NCBI GenBank assembly: GCA_021292105.1
Contig: CM037870.1
Location: forward strand, 47,856,508-47,920,507
Direction of reading: 5' to 3'
DNA length: 64,000 bases
Source of the DNA: Anadara kagoshimensis
Lineage: Eukaryota; Mollusca; Bivalvia; Arcoida; Arcidae
Part shown: positions 44,501 through 50,500 of the stretch, one piece after another
Numbering within the stretch: position 1 is the first letter of the stretch
How the letters are laid out: every line of letters starts with the position of its first letter
The notes under the pieces: model-generated
The model's input: the letters and a program-made list of their open reading frames with translations, nothing else
Told to the model about the DNA's origin: nothing
Database searches by the model: none
Position numbers and translations under genes: made by a program

Positions 44501-47500
44501 AAATAAATCTGAAACAACAAATTATGTGTTTTTGCTATTTATAGTAACAGCAGCCATCTTGGATAAGGGGCGGCTAAACCGAACACAATTTTTACTCATT
44601 ACCACCCAAGGACCTTCCACAACAAATTTGGTTCAAATTGGCCCAGCAGTTTCAGAGAAGAAGATTTTCAAAGAATCATGCTAAAAATACACCTAATTTG
44701 CATATTCTGCTAATATCGTAGCAACGAGAATTTTTACGGAAAAACCTGTTTTATATGTTAAATGGCCAAACATCTACTTTCTATATTTCAAATTTGAACG
44801 AAATCGGCTCACAAATAAATCTGAAACAACAAATTATGTGTTTTTGCTATTTATAGTAACAGCAGCCATCTTGGATAAGGGGCGGCAAAACCGAACACAA
44901 TTTTTACTCATTACCACCCAAGGACCTTCCACAACAAATTTGGTTCAAATTGGCCCAGCAGTTTCAGAGAAGATTTTCAAAGAATCATGCTAAAAATACA
45001 CCTAATTTGCATATTGCGCTAATATCGTATTAACGAAAATTTTACAGAAAAACCCGTTTTATATGTTAAATGGCCAGACATCTACTCTCTATATTTCAAA
45101 TTTGAATGAAATCGGCCAACAAATAAATCTGAAACAACAAATTATGTGTTTTTGCTATTTATAGTAACAGCAGCCATCTTGGATAAGGGGCGGCTAAACC
45201 GAACACAATTTTTACTCATTACCACCCAAGGACCTTCCACAACAAATTTGGTTCAAATTGGCCCAGCAGTTTCAGAGAAGAAGATTTTCAAAGAATCATG
45301 CTAAAAATACACCTAATTTGCATATTCCGCTAATATCGTAGCAACGAAAAAATTTACGGAAAAACCCTTTTTATATGTTAAATGGCCAGACATCTACTTT
45401 CTATATTTCAAATTTGAATGAAATCGGCCAACAAATAAATCTGAAACAACAAATTATGTGTTTTTGCTATTTATAGTAACAGCAGCCATCTTGGATAAGG
45501 GGCAACAAAACCGAACACAATTTTTACTCATTACTACCCAAGGACCTTCCACAACAAATTTGGTTCAAATTGGCCCAGCAGTTTCAGAGAAGAAGATTTT
45601 CAAAGAATCATGCTAAAAATACACCTAATTTGCATATTCTGCTAATATCGTAGCAACGAAAATTTTTATGGAAAAACCCATTTTATATGTTAAATGGCCA
45701 GAAATCTACTTTCTATATTTCAAATTTGAACGAAATCGGCCAACAAATAAATCTGAAACAACAAATTATGTGTTTTTGCTATTTATAGTAACAGCAGCCA
45801 TCTTGGATATGGGGCAGCTAAACCGAACAAAATTTTACTCATTACCACCCAAGGACCTTCCACAACAAATTTGGTTCAAATTGGCCCAGCAGTTTCAGAG
45901 AAGAAGATTTTCAAAGAATCATGCTAAAAATACACCTAATTTGCATATTCCGCTAATATCGTATTAACGAAAATTTTTACGGAAAAACCTGTTTTATATG
46001 TTAAATGGCCAGACATCTACTTTCTATATTTCAAATTTGAATGAAATCGGCCCACAAATAAATCTGAAACAACAAATTATGTGTTTTTGCTATTTATAGT
46101 AACAGCAGCCATCTTGGATAAGGGGCGGCTAAACCGAACACAATTTTTACTCATTACCACCCAAGGACCTTCCACAACAAATTTGGTTCAAATTGGCCCA
46201 GCAGTTTCAGAGAAGAAGATTTTCAAAGAATCATGCTAAAAATACACCTAATTTGCATATTCCGCTAATATCGTAGCAACGAGAATTTTTACGGAAAAAC
46301 CCGTTTTATATGTTAAATGGCCAAACTTCTACTTTCTATATTTCAAATTTGAACGAAATCGGCCCACAAATAAATCTGAAACAACAAATTATGTGTTTTT
46401 GCTATTTATAGTAACAGCAGCCATCTTGGATATGGGGCGGCAAAACCGAACACAATTTTACTCATTACCACCCAAGGACCTTCCACAACAAATTTGGTTC
46501 AAATTGGCCCAGCAGTTTCAGAGAAGAAGATTTTCAAAGAATCATGCTAAAAATACACCTAATTTGCATATTCCGCTAATATCGTAGCAACGAAAAAATT
46601 TACGGAAAAACCCTTTTTATATGTTAAATGGCCAGACATCTACTTTCTATATTTCAAATTTGAACTAAATCGGCCCACAAATAAATCTCAAACAACAAAT
46701 TATGTGTTTTTGCTATTTATAGTAACAGCAGCCATCTTGGATAAGGGGCGGCAACACCGAACACAATTTTTACTCATTACCACCCAAGGACCTTCCACAC
46801 CAAATTTGGTTCAAATTGGCCCAGTAGTTTCAGAGGAGAAGATTAAAGTTTACGGACGGACGGACTGACGGACGCTTTATCATGCCATAAGCTCACATGG
46901 CTTCGCCAGGTGAGCTAAAAAACTGCTGATCAACACTAAAGCATACTTTTATGTGGCAGTTCATATGGCCAAAATAAAAGAGAGCTTGTTATTATCCATA
47001 ACAATAACAAGAAACAAGACCAACTTCTTTAGACAGATGAGTAGAATGGAGTTATGTCCTACTCAAGATTCTTTCACTTATAATGAGGAACATTGTTCAG
47101 GGATGTGGAGGAAACCAGAGTGCCAGTAAAAAACCACCAACCTTTGGCAAGTAAACTAACAAACATTCCCACACAAGGATTTGACTAGAGTGGAACTCAG
47201 GCTTAGGCGGTTAGAGGCGCTGTGATCTGTAAGCACCTTCTTTAGACCACTCTGCCTACGAGCCCGTGATAGAGAGGTATAATGATATATGGTATCTGAC
47301 ACTTGAAAGTATAAAAAGATTAAAAAATTGGCTGTTTATTAGGGTAATGGTCTATAAATAGAAAACTCATTTCGTGACATAAGAGACAGACTACTACATG
47401 TACATCCTACTTAACTCCACAGTATAAAGTATTTTTATCACTGTAAATTACAAGGAAATACATTTATATCTACTTCTATATTTGTACATTAATCCATCAA

Positions 47501-50500
47501 TAGTTTTACACTAATTACTGTATATTAGCATAATTACACCAGCACGGTCAGACTTCACTCTTCTTTTATTGATTAAGAAAAAAATTAGCCTGAAGTAAAG
47601 ATTTATTTCTGGTGCAATCATGACTAATGATCTGATTAATTAATTCTTAGTAAGTTCTGTCTTCTTTCTTATACCACCAGGTTTGACAATACTCGCAGTA
47701 GTATACTCATTTTACAATGCCACCAGGTATGACAATACTCACAGTAGTATACTCATTTTACAATGCCACCAAGTACAACAATACTCACAGTAGTATACTC
47801 ATTTTACAATGCCACCAGGTACAACAATACTCACAGTAGTATACTCATTTTACAATACCACCAGGTATGACAATACTCACAGTAGTATACTCATTTTACA
47901 ATGCCACCAGTTACAACAATACTCACAGTAGTATACTCATTTTACAATGCCACCAGGTACAACAATACTCACAGTAGTATACTCATTTTACAATACCACC
48001 AGGTATGACAATACTCACAGTAGTATACTCATTTTACAATGCCACCAGGTATGACAATACTCACAGTAGTATACTCATTTTACAATGCCACCAGGTACAA
48101 CAATACTCACAGTAGTATACTCATTTTACAATGCCACCAGGTATGACAATACTCACAGTAGTATACTCATTTTACAATGCCACCAGGTATGACAATACTC
48201 ACAGTAGTATACTCATTTTACAATGCCACCAGGTACGACAATACTCACAGTAGTATACTCATTTTACAATGCCACCAGGTACGACAATACTCACAGTAGT
48301 ATACTCATTTTACAATGCCACCAGGTATGACAATACTCACAGTAGTATACTCATTTTACAATGCCACCAGGTATGACAATACTCACAGTAGTATACTCAT
48401 TTTACAATGCCACCAGGTATGACAATACTCACAGTAGTATACTCATTTTACAATACCACCAGGTATGACAATACTCACAGTAGTATACTCATTTTACAAT
48501 GCCACCAGATACGACAATACTCACAGTAGTATACTCATTTTACAATGCCACCAGGTAAGACAATACTCACAGTGGTATACTCATTTTACAATGCCACCAG
48601 GTACGACAATACTCGCAGTAGTATACTCATTTTACAATGCCACCAAGTACAACAATACTCACAGTAGTATACTCATTTTACAATACCACCAGGTATGACA
48701 ATACTCACAGTAGTATACTCATTTTACAATACCACGAGGTACGACAATACTGACAGTAGTATACTCATTTTACAATGCCACCAGGTATGACAATACTCAC
48801 AGTAATATACTCATTTTACAATACCACCAGGTATGACAATATTCACAGTAGTATACTCATTTTACAATGCCACCAGGTATGACAATACTCACAGTAGTAT
48901 ACTCATTTTACAATACCACCAGGTATGACAATACTCACAGTAGTATACTCATTTTACAATGCCACCAGGTATGACAATACTCACAGTAGTATACTCATTT
49001 TACAATGCCACCAGGTATGACAATACTCACAGTAGTATACTCATTTTACAATGCCACCAGGTATGACAATATTCACAGTAGTATACTCATTTTACAATGC
49101 CACCAGGTATGACAATACTCACAGTAGTATACTCATTTTACAATGCCACCAGGTATGACAATACTCACAGTAGTATACTCATTTTACAATACCACCAGGT
49201 ATGACAATATTCACAGTAGTATACTCATTTTACAATGCCACCAGGTATGACAATACTCACAGTAGTATACTCATTTTACAATACCACCAGGTATGACAAT
49301 ACTCACAGTAGTATACTCATTTTACAATGCCACCAGGTATGACAATACTCACAGTAGTATACTCATTTTACAATGCCACCAGGTATGACAATACTCACAG
49401 TAGTATACTCATTTTACAATGCCACCAGGTATGACAATACTCACAGTAGTATACTCATTTTACAATGCCACCAGGTATGACAATACTCACAGTAGTATAC
49501 TCATTTTACAATACCACCAGGTATGACAATACTCACAGTAGTATACTCATTTTATAATGCCACCAAGTACAACAATACTCACAGTAGTATACTCATTTTA
49601 CAATGCCACCAGGTATGACAATACTCACAGTAGTATACTCATTTTACAATACCACCAGGTATGACAATACTCACAGTAGTATACTCATTTTACAATGCCA
49701 CCAAGTACAACAATACTCACAGTAGTATACTCATTTTACAATGCCACCAGGTATGACAATACTCACAGTAGTATACTCATTTTACAATGCCACCAAGTAC
49801 AACAATACTCACAGTAGTATACTCATTTTACAATGCCACCAAGTACAACAATACTCACAGTAGTATACTCATTTTACAATGCCACCAGGTAAGACAATAC
49901 TCACAGTAGTATACTCATTTTACAATGCCACCAAGTATGACAATACTCACAGTAGTATACTCATTTTACAATGCCACCAGGTATGACAATACTCGCAGTG
50001 GTATACTCATTTTACAATGCCACCAGGTATGACAATACTCACAGTAGTATACTCATTTTACAATGCCACCAGGTACAACAATACTCACAGTAGTATACTC
50101 ATTTTACAATGCCACCAGGTACAACAATACTCACAGTAGTATACTTATTTTACAATGCCACCAGGTACAACAATACTCACAGTAGTATACTCATTTTACA
50201 ATGCCACCAGGTATGACAATACTCACAGTAGTATACTCATTTTACAATACCACCAGGTATGACAATACTCACAGTAGTATACTCATTTTACAATGCCACC
50301 AGGTATGACAATACTCACAGTAGTATACTCATTTTACAACAATTTGATTTTTAACTACATGTATTACTAATACCACCAGGTTTGGCATATTCTGATTTTA
50401 GAACAGATCAATTTAACTAGGTCTAATGCCAAAGTTGAAAAAAAATCACTTTAAAGTAGATATTATTAGTTTTTAGCACTGCTGTAAAAATATACAGAAA

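Noticed and set aside
45668-45967. 99-codon open frame and its relatives at 43296, 43502, 44215 and 46393
   Set aside because: They recur once per core unit of element B and reflect the repeat. No known domain, and most copies are broken by stops.
42698-46918. Autonomous Helitron or other replicase in element B
   Set aside because: No Rep, helicase, reverse transcriptase or transposase motif in any frame; only tandem units lie between the ends.
47674-50340. Direct repeat array that could be mistaken for CRISPR
   Set aside because: The repeats are head-to-tail with no unique spacers, there are no Cas genes and the locus is an animal intron. It is a minisatellite.
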